Source of the DNA: Rhodobacteraceae bacterium Alg231-30
GTDB lineage: Bacteria > Pseudomonadota > Alphaproteobacteria > Rhodobacterales > Rhodobacteraceae
NCBI GenBank assembly: GCA_900143615.1
Contig: FREU01000007.1
Coordinates: forward strand, 87,200 to 151,199
DNA length: 64,000 nucleotides
Direction: 5' to 3'
The notes below the pieces were generated by a model, which saw only the letters and a list, made by a program, of their open reading frames with translations, ran no database searches and was not told the DNA's origin. The position numbers and the translations under genes were made by a program. Of this stretch, positions 7,526-16,649 are shown piece by piece. How positions within the stretch are numbered: the first letter of the stretch is position 1; each line of letters opens with the position of its first letter.

Positions 7526-9304
7526 TTAGAGCGGCCAGAAGATCGGGATCAATAGCGACGCCAAAATTCCAATTGAGAGGTTGAGCGGAATTCCAACCTT
7601 CATGAAGTCGGTAAAACGATACCCGCCCGGCCCAAACACCATCATGTTTGTCTGATATCCAATCGGCGTTGCAAAGCTGGCTGAGGCGGCGACCATCACG
7701 GCCACAACCAACGGTCGCGGATCAACGCCCACAGCACTTGCCAGCGCGACCGCAATTGGTGTCACCACAACCGCAACAGCGTTGTTGGACACAAGCTCAG
7801 TCAAAACCGAAGTCAAAAGATAAATCGCCCAAATCAACAAGAACGGCGGCAAATCTCCCAAGAACGGCGCAATTGCATTTACGATCAAAGAAACTGCGCC
7901 GGAGCTTTCCAAAGCGGCGCCAATGGCCAACATGGAAAAAATAAGGGCGAGCAAACGCCCATCAACAAAGGAAAATGCCTCGTCCGCGTCGATACAGCGG
8001 GTCAGCAAAACCAAGGCCACGGCCAAAACCGCAACGGCAAAGATTGGTGCGATCCCCAGACCGGCAATTGCGACCACGCCGACCATCGCCCCCAAAGCGA
8101 TTGGCGCATGTCCGCGACGATATTCGCGCTCGGAAGGATGCGAAACGTCAGCAAGGTCCATCTCGCTGGCAAGGCGCTGGATATCTTCCGGTGCGCCTTC
8201 CAGCAGCAAGGTGTCTCCGACCCGCACCACCAGTTGGTCCAACTGTTGCCCGATGTTCTGATTGCGTCGGTGAACGGCCAATGGATAGACGCCAAAGCGA
8301 CGGCGCAGTCGCAGCCCGCCAAGCCTGCGACCGACCATTTTGCATCCCGGGGTGATCAGAACTTCGACAGTTGTGGTTTCAACCGCCCCCACTTGGTCCA
8401 AACGTTTGAGAGATTTGTTACGCTGCAAGCTTAACAATTCAGTCATCTTGGTGCGCAGAACCACTCGATCACCAACTTGCAATTCGATGCCCTTGAGATC
8501 GCGCCGCAGTGATTCATCGCCACGGATCACATCGACCAAACGCACACCATCACGTTTAAACAACTGTACGCCCGTCACCTCACGACCGATCAAATTGGAC
8601 TCCGGAGGAATGACAGCTTCGGTGAAAAACTTCATCTGGCTTCGGTTCGACAAGAGATCGGCCATGCTGGCCCGGTCGGGTAACAACCTTGCGCCAAACA
8701 ACCACAAATACAGCATGCCCCACGCCACAATAATCAATCCCAGTGGGGTGACCTCAAAGATCGAAAATGGCTCAAGCCCCTGCCCACGCGCCACGCCATC
8801 AACCAACAAGTTGGTCGAGGTCCCGATGAGAGTCAGTGTGCCGCCCATTATGGCCGCATAAGACAACGGAATCAGTAGCTTTGAAGCCGAAGTGCCAAGC
8901 GTGCGCGCCAATTGTGTAAACACAGGTATCATCACAACCACCACGGGCGTGTTGGACACAAAGGCTGAGGCCGCAATGACAAAACCCAAGAGCATTGCAA
9001 TCGCCATTTTTGGATTGGTACGCGCCTGACGATCCGCCATATGGGTAAAAGCGCTTAGTGCACCCGTGCGCACCAAAGCCCCCATGACAATAAACATCGC
9101 GGCAATTGTCCACGGCGCCGGATTGGACAACACATCCACAGCTGCGTCATAGGGCAACACGCCCGTGAACAGCAAAACGGCGACGCCCCCAATTGCCACC
9201 ACTTCGGTTGGAAAAACCTCACGTAAAAACAATGAGAACATCGCAACCACCGTGAGCAACGCAATCACGGCTTGGACAGTCTGGGAAAACTCAAATAGTT
9301 CCAT
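7526..9304 (-). CDS. SLC13-family carrier with two RCK_C (TrkA-C) domains
   Basis: A 592-residue inner-membrane transporter of the sulfate/dicarboxylate DASS type. Helices flank two cytosolic RCK_C domains at about residues 205-290 and 300-385, seen as repeated LIGREVTGVQLFKRDGV and MVGRRLGGLRLRRRFGV leads. SNTPVVVVMIPVF and SNNAVAVVVTPIA are the two repeat SN-T/A-P motifs of the family. The ATG at 9304 is preferred; a TTG upstream lacks a ribosome site. Ion could be sulfate, thiosulfate or a dicarboxylate. Confidence 0.88.
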   Translation of the reverse strand: MELFEFSQTVQAVIALLTVVAMFSLFLREVFPTEVVAIGGVAVLLFTGVLPYDAAVDVLSNPAPWTIAAMFIVMGALVRTGALSAFTHMADRQARTNPKMAIAMLLGFVIAASAFVSNTPVVVVMIPVFTQLARTLGTSASKLLIPLSYAAIMGGTLTLIGTSTNLLVDGVARGQGLEPFSIFEVTPLGLIIVAWGMLYLWLFGARLLPDRASMADLLSNRSQMKFFTEAVIPPESNLIGREVTGVQLFKRDGVRLVDVIRGDESLRRDLKGIELQVGDRVVLRTKMTELLSLQRNKSLKRLDQVGAVETTTVEVLITPGCKMVGRRLGGLRLRRRFGVYPLAVHRRNQNIGQQLDQLVVRVGDTLLLEGAPEDIQRLASEMDLADVSHPSEREYRRGHAPIALGAMVGVVAIAGLGIAPIFAVAVLAVALVLLTRCIDADEAFSFVDGRLLALIFSMLAIGAALESSGAVSLIVNAIAPFLGDLPPFLLIWAIYLLTSVLTELVSNNAVAVVVTPIAVALASAVGVDPRPLVVAVMVAASASFATPIGYQTNMMVFGPGGYRFTDFMKVGIPLNLSIGILASLLIPIFWPL

Positions 9305-9364
9305 GCAAGTTCCACTGATAAAGCTCGCCAAGGTGTAACATGCCCGCGCGCTTGGGCAAGCCTT

Positions 9365-10240
9365 TTAGCCCTTGCGTGGCTGCACAAGAAACATCCCTAC
9401 TGCAATGATGCCCATTGCCGCCCAAACCCAAAGCGAATAGCGTTCCCCCAACAGCAGCATGGACCAGATCACGCCTGTTGCGGTGACCACATAAGACACC
9501 TGAGCTGCGAAAACAGAGCCGGTTTGAGATACCAACCAAACATAGGCCGTATAAACTGTGACATGAATTAGGGACGATAAAACCAAAGCATATTCTGGAG
9601 CGCCCCAAGCAACTCGCAAATCAATGAACTGTCCGGAAATGAGCGCCAATGGCAAAGAAATAATCGCGCCCAACAACGACGCCCCGAACAACACATGCCC
9701 GGGCCCCAGACCATGCATGCCCCATTTCGCAACGATGTTGCCTTCAAGCCCGTAACACATTGGCGCAATCATCGCGATGGGCAGCCAAAGCACCATTGCG
9801 GCATCTGGCAATGCATCTGGCCCTGCAAGCAGCATAATCCCGATCATTCCAGCAACCAATCCGCCCAGACGCCACAAGTTGAATTTGTCCACACCAAGTA
9901 TCAGTGCGATCGGGAAGGCAAAAATTGGCACCAGCGAGATTACCACCGACATCACGCCCGCCGGTAGATGCGCGGCGGCACGATAAGAAAAGCTGTTAGG
10001 CACCACAGTCCCCAGCAGCGCAATCAGCAAAAAGAACCAGACAAGACGCAGAGGAAGCGCGATCGGTTTACGCGTCAGCAGTCGAAAGCCACCCATCGCC
10101 ACGGCGCCGATCACCATCTGCCAAAAAATCAAGCCAAGCGGCTGATACCCCGTGCTCACGGCAATCTTAGTCAGAGGTTGCGTGAGCCCCCAGCCTGCAC
10201 CAATCAGCAATAAAACACCGATCCAGCGCAGATGAGACAT
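9365..10240 (-). CDS. EamA/DMT-family permease
   Basis: A 291-residue inner-membrane protein with about ten hydrophobic segments in two EamA repeats (N-terminal AGWGLTQPLTKIA, C-terminal half ending LLLGERYSLWVWAAMG). The family exports or imports amino acids and other small metabolites; the substrate cannot be told. Its start lies 2 bp after the stop of the YmdB-type gene, so the two are co-transcribed. Confidence 0.87.
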   Translation of the reverse strand: MSHLRWIGVLLLIGAGWGLTQPLTKIAVSTGYQPLGLIFWQMVIGAVAMGGFRLLTRKPIALPLRLVWFFLLIALLGTVVPNSFSYRAAAHLPAGVMSVVISLVPIFAFPIALILGVDKFNLWRLGGLVAGMIGIMLLAGPDALPDAAMVLWLPIAMIAPMCYGLEGNIVAKWGMHGLGPGHVLFGASLLGAIISLPLALISGQFIDLRVAWGAPEYALVLSSLIHVTVYTAYVWLVSQTGSVFAAQVSYVVTATGVIWSMLLLGERYSLWVWAAMGIIAVGMFLVQPRKG

Positions 10241-10242
10241 GA

Positions 10243-11061
10243 TCAGAGAGGTCCTGATTGCGACAGACGGCCACCCTGACGCACCATTTCAATGCGCGTG
10301 GCTTGACCAGTACGGTCGTCGGTTTCAACATAGACACCGGACAATGTAGCCTCGCCCAGCGCAGGGCTGAAGCGGGCTTTGGCCATACCGGTGACAAAGC
10401 GGCGCATGGGTTCGGATTTTTCCATGCCGATCACAGAGTTATAATCACCACACATGCCAGCGTCGGCCTGAAAAGCCGTGCCGCCAGGCAGAATTTGTGT
10501 GTCCGCAGTCGGTACATGTGTGTGGGTGCCCACCACAAGGCTGGCACGTCCGTCGCAGAAATGCCCCATGCCCATTTTCTCGGATGTGGCTTCGCAATGC
10601 ATGTCGACGATCGCCGCCTGCACCATCCCGCCACGCGGATGCGCGCGCAGCACTTGGTCAACAGCTGAGAACGGATCGCCATAAGGCTGCTTCATAAACA
10701 CTTGGCCCAGCGCCTGTGTCACAAGAACCTTGCGTCCGGCACGGGCTGTGAACACGCGATGTCCGCGCCCAGGCACGTCTCCGCGCCCCAAATTGAGTGG
10801 CCGCAGTACCCGGGGCTCATTTTGAATGAACTGCATCATGTCTTTTTGGTCAAAGGCATGATCGCCCAGCGTCACGCAGTCCGCGCCCGCCTCAAGCAAT
10901 ACTTTTGCATGTGCGGCCGACAGCCCCATGCCGTTGCTGGAGTTTTCGCCGTTCACCACGACAAAATCGAGCCGCCATTCGTCGCGCAGCTTGGGCAGGC
11001 GTTCCTGCACCGCTGCGCGCCCCGCGCGCCCCATGACATCACCAAGAAAGAGTATTTTCAT
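10243..11061 (-). CDS. YmdB-type (TIGR00282) metallophosphoesterase
   Basis: A 272-residue calcineurin-like phosphoesterase. Metal-binding motifs are GDVMGRAGR, NGENSSNG, GDHAFDQ and GTHTHVPTAD, in the family order. Relatives cleave 2',3'-cyclic nucleotides and affect RNA turnover; the cellular role here is unknown. The ATG at 11061 starts directly at MKILFLGDV, matching the family. It is followed by the EamA gene 2 bp later. Confidence 0.9.
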   Translation of the reverse strand: MKILFLGDVMGRAGRAAVQERLPKLRDEWRLDFVVVNGENSSNGMGLSAAHAKVLLEAGADCVTLGDHAFDQKDMMQFIQNEPRVLRPLNLGRGDVPGRGHRVFTARAGRKVLVTQALGQVFMKQPYGDPFSAVDQVLRAHPRGGMVQAAIVDMHCEATSEKMGMGHFCDGRASLVVGTHTHVPTADTQILPGGTAFQADAGMCGDYNSVIGMEKSEPMRRFVTGMAKARFSPALGEATLSGVYVETDDRTGQATRIEMVRQGGRLSQSGPL

Positions 11062-11211
11062 GGGGGATGGTCCTAGGCTTCGGGGATCACCTTGGCAAGT
11101 GCAAGGGGCGCAAAATTCTTGGAAAACCACTTACAAGGTGCGCCAATTGGTGTTGCGAGAAATCACAGGTGACGTATCTTGGTCCTCAGTTTTTAATCAA
11201 CGGGTGTATTT

Positions 11212-11448
11212 ATGAAACCACTTTTCACTGTCGCTGCTGCCCTAAGTTCTGTTGCTCTTACAGCCTGTGACACCCCCAGCCCAATGGACCCGACCAGCGC
11301 GGCCAATCCGTCAGCCGAGTTCTGTGTCGCTCATGGCAACACATACGAAACGCGTGAAGATGCCGAAGGCAATGCCTATGGAGTGTGCATCTTATCAGGT
11401 GGTGGCGAAGAGGACGCGTGGGAATATTTCCGCGTCAATGCCACATAA
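11212..11448 (+). CDS. Small DUF333-type lipoprotein
   Basis: A 78-residue predicted lipoprotein. The signal peptide ends in the lipobox LTAC (Cys 19). The mature part is a DUF333-like domain: NPSAEFCVAHGNTYETRED followed by GVCILSGG and a terminal W-E-Y-F, with two Cys. It is the only plus-strand gene in this minus-strand block and ends 22 bp from the convergent cyclo-ligase. Confidence 0.85.
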   Translation: MKPLFTVAAALSSVALTACDTPSPMDPTSAANPSAEFCVAHGNTYETREDAEGNAYGVCILSGGGEEDAWEYFRVNAT

Positions 11449-11470
11449 GCCACAGGCGAAAACCGCATGA

Positions 11471-12031
11471 TCATGTGCCAAATTCGATAATCCGGCTTTC
11501 GGTCACAACCAGATCCAGTGGTTGATCGGTCGCCTCAAGAGGCAGGTTTTCTGCCTCTTGTGCATCAAATGCAAACCCGATTGCCAACGTTGCCCGTCGC
11601 GCACGCAGCCTCTCCAAAGTGCGATCATAAAAACCGCCCCCATAGCCCAAACGCCCGCCGCTCAGATCAAATGCCACTAGTGGGACAATCACAATCTCAG
11701 GGTCGAAAAAGTCATCCACCAACGGAACCTTCGCGCCAAACGGCCCCTCTCGCAGCGCACAGTCAGGCTCCCAGCGAGAAAACTCCAAAGGCAATGCCTC
11801 ACCTTGAATGACCGGTACGCCAACAGGCCCATGGGCTGCGGCTTCCGCCATGACGGCAAGCGGATTAATCTCGGTGCGGATCGGCATATAGCCCGCAAGC
11901 GGCACACCACGATAACCGGCCAGAACCTCGGCCAAATGTCCACTCTGCCCCGGCCCCGCCAACTCAAACGCTTGTTTGCGGCGTAGAAATGCAGCTTTGC
12001 GGGCGGCGGCTTTTATCTCGGTGAATGCCAT
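11471..12031 (-). CDS. 5-formyltetrahydrofolate cyclo-ligase
   Basis: Converts 5-formyl-THF to 5,10-methenyl-THF with ATP. It has 186 residues, the family size. Key features are the basic N-terminus (KAAFLRRKQAFE), YMPIRTEINP for folate binding, and LGYGGGFYDR, the family signature near the C-terminus. It lies 8 bp after mgtE on the same strand and is probably co-transcribed with it. Confidence 0.93.
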   Translation of the reverse strand: MAFTEIKAAARKAAFLRRKQAFELAGPGQSGHLAEVLAGYRGVPLAGYMPIRTEINPLAVMAEAAAHGPVGVPVIQGEALPLEFSRWEPDCALREGPFGAKVPLVDDFFDPEIVIVPLVAFDLSGGRLGYGGGFYDRTLERLRARRATLAIGFAFDAQEAENLPLEATDQPLDLVVTESRIIEFGT

Positions 12032-12039
12032 GTGCCCTC

Positions 12040-13434
12040 CTAGAGCAGAATAGTTGCCGCCAGACCAAGAAAGGCGAAGAACCCGACGACGTCAGTAATC
12101 GTGGTGACAAACGGCCCAGACGCCAAGGCCGGATCAATGCCTGCTCGGTCCAAGGCCATCGGGATAACAATCCCCCCCAGAGCCGCCGCAATTTGCGTCA
12201 TAACCATCGCGGCTCCAATCACCACGGCCAGCATCGGCACGCCAAACCAAAACCCTGCCACCAGTGCCATGATGCAGCCAAACAATAGGCCGTTAAGCGC
12301 GCCCACTGACAGCTCTCGGCGCACCACGCGCATGGCGTTATGTGCGGTTAAGTCTTTGGTCGCAAGCGCTCGCACAGTAACGGTCATGGTCTGTGTGCCC
12401 GCATTTCCGCCCATCGAGGCAACAATTGGCATCAACACCGCCAGCGCCACCATCTGATCAATCGTGTCGGCGAAACGGTCGATAACCAACGAGGCTAAAA
12501 TCGCGGTCAACAGATTGACAAACAGCCAAGTCGCCCGTCCCCGCGCGGTTTCAAGGATCGCATCAGACAGGCTGGATTCATCACTTACCCCCGCAAGGCG
12601 CAGAATGTCCTCTTCATGTTCCTCATCCAACACAACCATCGCATCATCAATGGTGATCACGCCGACCAATCGCTCGTTCTCATCCACCACAGGTGTCGAG
12701 ATCAAGTGATACTGGTTAAAGGCATAGGCCACATCGGCTTCGTCCTGTGTGACCGGAATGACCTGAAACTCATCTTCGGTAATGTCCTTCATCGGCGTAT
12801 CACGGTGCGTGGCCATGATCTTGCCCAAGGTGACATTGCCTTTTGGCCGCATTTTGGGGTCGACCAAAATGACATGATAGAATTGATCAGGTAGCTCATC
12901 GGCGTTGCGCAGAAAATCAATGGTCTCGCCAACTGTCCAATACTCGGGTACCCAGACCGTTTCACGCTGCATCAGGCGGCCAGCTGAAAACTCTGGATAG
13001 CTTAGCGCTTGCTCAACCGCGACGCGGTCAGCGTCCTCCAGCTGATCCAGAATGGCTTCCTGCTGCGGCTCATCCAAATCCTCGACAAGATCAACAATGT
13101 CGTCAGATTCCAGCTCGCGCACAGCCTCTGCCAGAATATCGGGTTTCAGGACACCGATGATTTCTTCGCGGATGCTGTCATCAAGTTCAGAGAGAATGTC
13201 GCCGTCAAACTCACGATCATACAGCTGCACAAGCCGACGGCGGTCGTAGGGGTTTATCTGCTCTAAAAGGTCGGCAATATCGGCCGCGTGCAACGGCTCC
13301 ATAAGCTCCTGCAGCTGTGCACGGTCGTTGGCTTCGACAGTGTAGAGAATGGCTGCAACGCGCCGCGGATCCAAAAGATAGGCATCGTCTTCATCCAGAC
13401 TTTCGGGGGGAATTTGATCCTCAATATTGGTCAT
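12040..13434 (-). CDS. mgtE: Magnesium transporter MgtE
   Basis: Mg2+ channel of about 464 residues. Order: superhelical N domain (HAADIADLLEQI...), two CBS domains (about residues 140-260, with TPVVDENERLVGVITIDD), then five membrane helices with the pore signature PIVASMGGNAGTQT. Cytosolic domains sense Mg2+. GAGGGG lies before the ATG at 13434; a second in-frame ATG at 13446 would add four residues. Confidence 0.95.
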   Translation of the reverse strand: MTNIEDQIPPESLDEDDAYLLDPRRVAAILYTVEANDRAQLQELMEPLHAADIADLLEQINPYDRRRLVQLYDREFDGDILSELDDSIREEIIGVLKPDILAEAVRELESDDIVDLVEDLDEPQQEAILDQLEDADRVAVEQALSYPEFSAGRLMQRETVWVPEYWTVGETIDFLRNADELPDQFYHVILVDPKMRPKGNVTLGKIMATHRDTPMKDITEDEFQVIPVTQDEADVAYAFNQYHLISTPVVDENERLVGVITIDDAMVVLDEEHEEDILRLAGVSDESSLSDAILETARGRATWLFVNLLTAILASLVIDRFADTIDQMVALAVLMPIVASMGGNAGTQTMTVTVRALATKDLTAHNAMRVVRRELSVGALNGLLFGCIMALVAGFWFGVPMLAVVIGAAMVMTQIAAALGGIVIPMALDRAGIDPALASGPFVTTITDVVGFFAFLGLAATILL

Positions 13435-13561
13435 GGCACCCCTCATCCAACCTCAGGGCGACTTTAGGTGAAACTGCTTAATGGATTCAATGGGTATGGA
13501 GTGATTTACATGCCAAAGTCACCAAGATAGGCTTTGAGGCCTTGCGACATCTGAGGACATC

Positions 13562-14863
13562 ATGCGCGACCAAACTCTTCTGCTCGGCCAAACCCTTTCT
13601 TTTGCCCAAAATCCGTTTGAAACCAGTCCTGATCAGGCAGCCGTGCATAACGCCCGCGGGGCGGTCTTGATCGAGAACGGTGTCATTTTGGCAGTAGGTA
13701 ATGCAGATGAGATGCGCGCGGCTCACCCGCTGGTGCGCCAAGTCGACTATGCGGATGGCCTCATTCTGGCGGGCTTTGTGGATGCCCACGTCCATTATCC
13801 TCAAACTGCGATCATCGCCAGCTGGGGCAAAAGGCTGATTGACTGGCTTAACAGCTACACTTTTCCTGAGGAGATGCGCTTTGGCGAGAGGGCTTATGCT
13901 GACGAAATCTCTGCGCGCTACCTCAACCTGACGGCCAATCACGGCGTCACCACAATGGTGAGCTATTGTACGATCCACCCCGAATCCGTGGATGCATTTT
14001 TCGGCCATGCCCAAAAACGTGGACAGCGCGTTGTGGCCGGCAAAACCTGTATGGATCGCAATGCGCCCGAGCGGCTGCGCGACACGCCCCAATCGGCCTA
14101 TGATGATAGCAAAGCCTTGATCAACACATGGCATGGGGTGGATCGGCTGAACTATGCGATTACGCCGCGCTTCTCCCCCACGTCGACACCCGAGCAACTT
14201 GACGCCCTTGGCCAGCTCTGGCGCGAACATCCGGATTGCTTGATGCAGACGCACCTGAGCGAGCAGACCGACGAAATTGAATGGGTGCATGACTTGTTCC
14301 CAAACGCGCGCGACTATCTGGACACCTATGAACAGTTTGGACTTTTGGGCGAAAAAGGGCTGTACGGCCACGCTATCCATCTGGAGCCGCGCGAAAAAGA
14401 CCGCCTGCGCGAAGTGGGTGCTGGCCTGATCCATTGCCCCACGTCCAATACCTTTATCGGCTCGGGCTTGTTTGACATGGGCGGATTGATGGCAGAGGGG
14501 CAACGTGTGGGCTTGGCGAGCGACACCGGTGGCGGCTCAAGTTTTTCGATGCTGCGTACCATGGCGGCGGCCTATGAGGTGGCGCAACTGCGTCATACGC
14601 CGCTGCATGCGGCGCAATTGATCTGGCTAGCCACCCAAGGCTCCGCCCGCGCACTGCATATGGAGGACAAGATCGGCAATCTCGCACCAGGCATGGAAGC
14701 CGATGTTATCGTGCTGGATCTGGCCTCAACACCGGACATTGCACAACGCAGTGTACGCGCGGACAGCTTTTGGGAGGCACTTTTCCCGACAATCATGATG
14801 GGGGATGACCGCGCTGTGCGCGCTACTTGGATCAACGGCGTCGACGTCACGACGTCGCCATAA
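13562..14863 (+). CDS. guaD: Guanine deaminase
   Basis: Converts guanine to xanthine and ammonia, feeding the purine route at the left end of the window. 433 residues of the amidohydrolase fold. Zinc ligands are visible: DAHVHYPQ (H76, H78), QTHLSEQ, GHAIHL and ASDTGGG, with HCPTSN between. GAGG is upstream of the ATG. It is divergent from mgtE and 10 kb away from the other purine genes. Confidence 0.95.
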   Translation: MRDQTLLLGQTLSFAQNPFETSPDQAAVHNARGAVLIENGVILAVGNADEMRAAHPLVRQVDYADGLILAGFVDAHVHYPQTAIIASWGKRLIDWLNSYTFPEEMRFGERAYADEISARYLNLTANHGVTTMVSYCTIHPESVDAFFGHAQKRGQRVVAGKTCMDRNAPERLRDTPQSAYDDSKALINTWHGVDRLNYAITPRFSPTSTPEQLDALGQLWREHPDCLMQTHLSEQTDEIEWVHDLFPNARDYLDTYEQFGLLGEKGLYGHAIHLEPREKDRLREVGAGLIHCPTSNTFIGSGLFDMGGLMAEGQRVGLASDTGGGSSFSMLRTMAAAYEVAQLRHTPLHAAQLIWLATQGSARALHMEDKIGNLAPGMEADVIVLDLASTPDIAQRSVRADSFWEALFPTIMMGDDRAVRATWINGVDVTTSP

Positions 14864-14951
14864 GTCCAGCTGACTCGGCCGCGTGAGCTGGGCTGAAGGG
14901 ATCGCAACATATCCGAGGAGGCGCCCATGGGGCGCAGACGAGATTTCCAGC

Positions 14952-14968
14952 GCGCCGCCTTGCGGCGC
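14952..14968. terminator. GC-rich hairpin between guaD and the convergent RAM-domain gene
   Basis: Perfect stem GCGCCGC-CTT-GCGGCGC between two convergent genes. There is no clean T-run on either side, so it is a weak or factor-assisted bidirectional terminator. Confidence 0.5.
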
Positions 14969-14986
14969 ACCTTTAAGTCACGTCTC

Positions 14987-15226
14987 TCAAAATGCCTTAA
15001 ACGTCAACGTCGTCAGCGAGCGTTCGATCTCGGAAATGTCCAATAAATGATCGTTGATGTATTTCCCTACATCTTCGTCTTTGGGAATGTAGAGCTTGAG
15101 TAGCAGGTCATAGTCCCCGCTCGTTGAATAGAGCTCTGAATGGATTTCCTTCAGCGCAATTTCTTCGGCCACACGGTAGGTTGAGCCCGGTTTGCAGCGG
15201 ATTTGGATAAAGACACAGGTGGACAT
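14987..15226 (-). CDS. Stand-alone Lrp/AsnC ligand-binding (RAM) domain protein
   Basis: A 79-residue protein made only of the RAM domain of Lrp/AsnC regulators (CVFIQIRCKPG, STSGDYDLLLKLYIP, terminal TLTTLTFKAF-like strand). No helix-turn-helix precedes it: GAGGAAG sits directly before the ATG at 15226. Single RAM-domain proteins oligomerise and bind amino acids; a regulatory role by pairing with full Lrp proteins is possible but not shown. It is divergent from hisB. Confidence 0.88.
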   Translation of the reverse strand: MSTCVFIQIRCKPGSTYRVAEEIALKEIHSELYSTSGDYDLLLKLYIPKDEDVGKYINDHLLDISEIERSLTTLTFKAF

Positions 15227-15356
15227 AGCTTCCTCGCAGTCAGTTGCACCAAAGCTGGCACATTTGCCACCCGAGATACAATCTGAAAAACCGACCTCTT
15301 GGCCCCACGCCTGTGCCCGCCTATAAGGGCGGCGCACTACAGCAAAGGACACTCCC

Positions 15357-15944
15357 ATGCGCAAGGCGAGCGTGACGCGGGCAACTGCAGAAACCGAGAT
15401 CACCATCGACATCAATCTCGATGGCAGTGGCACATATGACAATCAAACCGGCGTGGGCTTCTTTGACCACATGCTGGATCAGTTGTCGCGCCATTCGCTG
15501 ATCGATATGACGATCCGCGCCAAGGGGGATTATCACATTGATGACCACCACACGGTCGAAGACGTGGGGATCGCATTGGGTCAGGCCCTCACTCAGGCAC
15601 TTGGGGATAAACGTGGCATCCGTCGCTACGCCAGCTGCCTGTTGCCCATGGATGACGCCCAAATTCGCGCCGCGCTGGACCTGTCAGCACGTCCTTTCCT
15701 GATTTGGAACAACGACATGCCAACCCAAAAGATTGGCACATTTGACACCGAACTGGTGCGCGAGTTCTTCCAAGCGTTCTCGACACACGGCGGCATTACT
15801 CTGCATGTCGACCAGCTGCACGGCTTTAACAGCCACCATATTGCCGAGGCGACTTTCAAGGCCGTAGCGCGAGCGTTGCGTGATGCAGTTGAGACCGATC
15901 CGCGCAAAGCGGATGCTGTGCCTTCCACCAAAGGGACGCTCTAG
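15357..15944 (+). CDS. hisB: Imidazoleglycerol-phosphate dehydratase
   Basis: Sixth step of histidine synthesis, a 195-residue manganese enzyme. The duplicated metal motifs are [25 protein letters not shown] and [13 protein letters not shown]. It is the monofunctional form without the phosphatase domain. AAAGGA is before the ATG, and hisH begins 3 bp after the stop. Confidence 0.97.
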   Translation: MRKASVTRATAETEITIDINLDGSGTYDNQTGVGFFDHMLDQLSRHSLIDMTIRAKGDYHIDDHHTVEDVGIALGQALTQALGDKRGIRRYASCLLPMDDAQIRAALDLSARPFLIWNNDMPTQKIGTFDTELVREFFQAFSTHGGITLHVDQLHGFNSHHIAEATFKAVARALRDAVETDPRKADAVPSTKGTL

Positions 15945-15947
15945 GAT

Positions 15948-16586
15948 ATGTTAACGGCACTGATTGACTACGAGAGCGGCAACCTGCACTCGGCAGAAAA
16001 AGCGTTTCAGCGTATGGCGCGCGAATGCGATGCGGGTGAGGTTGTTGTGACCTCTGACGCGGATGTTATTGCGCGCGCCGATCGCCTGGTATTGCCCGGC
16101 GACGGGGCGTTTCCCGCCTGCGCGCGCGAGCTGCGCGGCCACAAGGGCATCTATGATGCTTTGGTGGAAGCGGTGGAACAAAAAGGCCGCCCCTTTATGG
16201 GCATCTGTGTGGGCATGCAATTGCTGGCAACCACAGGCCATGAATATGAAGAAACTGCGGGTCTGGACTGGATTGGCGGCGACGTGCGCTACATTGACCC
16301 TTCCGACAAGAGTATGAAAGTGCCGCACATGGGCTGGAATGATCTTGTCGTAGATCATCCGCATCCCATTTTGGACGGGGTGAAAACCGGCGATCACACC
16401 TACTTTGTACACTCCTACAAATTTGAAGTTGCCCGTGCACAAGACCGGATTGCTCATGTAGATTATGGCGGTGATGTCACGGCCATTGTCGGACGGGACA
16501 ATATGTTGGGTCTACAATTTCACCCCGAAAAAAGTCAGGGTGTCGGACTGCGTATGATTGGGAATTTCTTGGCGTGGGCACCTTAA
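15948..16586 (+). CDS. hisH: Imidazole glycerol phosphate synthase, glutaminase subunit
   Basis: Supplies ammonia to HisF. 212 residues of the class I glutamine amidotransferase fold. The nucleophile Cys lies in GICVGMQLLA, and the His and Glu in LQFHPEKSQG. It starts 3 bp after hisB. Its partner hisF lies 4.6 kb downstream, so the heterodimer is not encoded as one operon. Confidence 0.97.
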   Translation: MLTALIDYESGNLHSAEKAFQRMARECDAGEVVVTSDADVIARADRLVLPGDGAFPACARELRGHKGIYDALVEAVEQKGRPFMGICVGMQLLATTGHEYEETAGLDWIGGDVRYIDPSDKSMKVPHMGWNDLVVDHPHPILDGVKTGDHTYFVHSYKFEVARAQDRIAHVDYGGDVTAIVGRDNMLGLQFHPEKSQGVGLRMIGNFLAWAP

Positions 16587-16589
16587 AAA

Positions 16590-16612
16590 ATCTTAAAGCG
16601 TAACTTTAAGAT
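16590..16612. terminator. Inverted repeat after hisH
   Basis: Perfect 9-bp arms ATCTTAAAG / CTTTAAGAT around CGTAA, 4 bp after the hisH stop. The stem is AT-rich and lacks a T-run; it could be a weak terminator or an operator-like dyad. Confidence 0.4.
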
Positions 16613-16649
16613 GCATCAATAAAACACTGATATTTAAGGCGCAGCCAGT

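Noticed and set aside
13435-13561. Magnesium riboswitch before mgtE
   Set aside because: The gap to guaD is only about 125 bp and shows no stem set of the M-box type.
13487-14503. 338-codon minus-strand open frame
   Set aside because: It is the antisense shadow of guaD, which has full zinc motifs.
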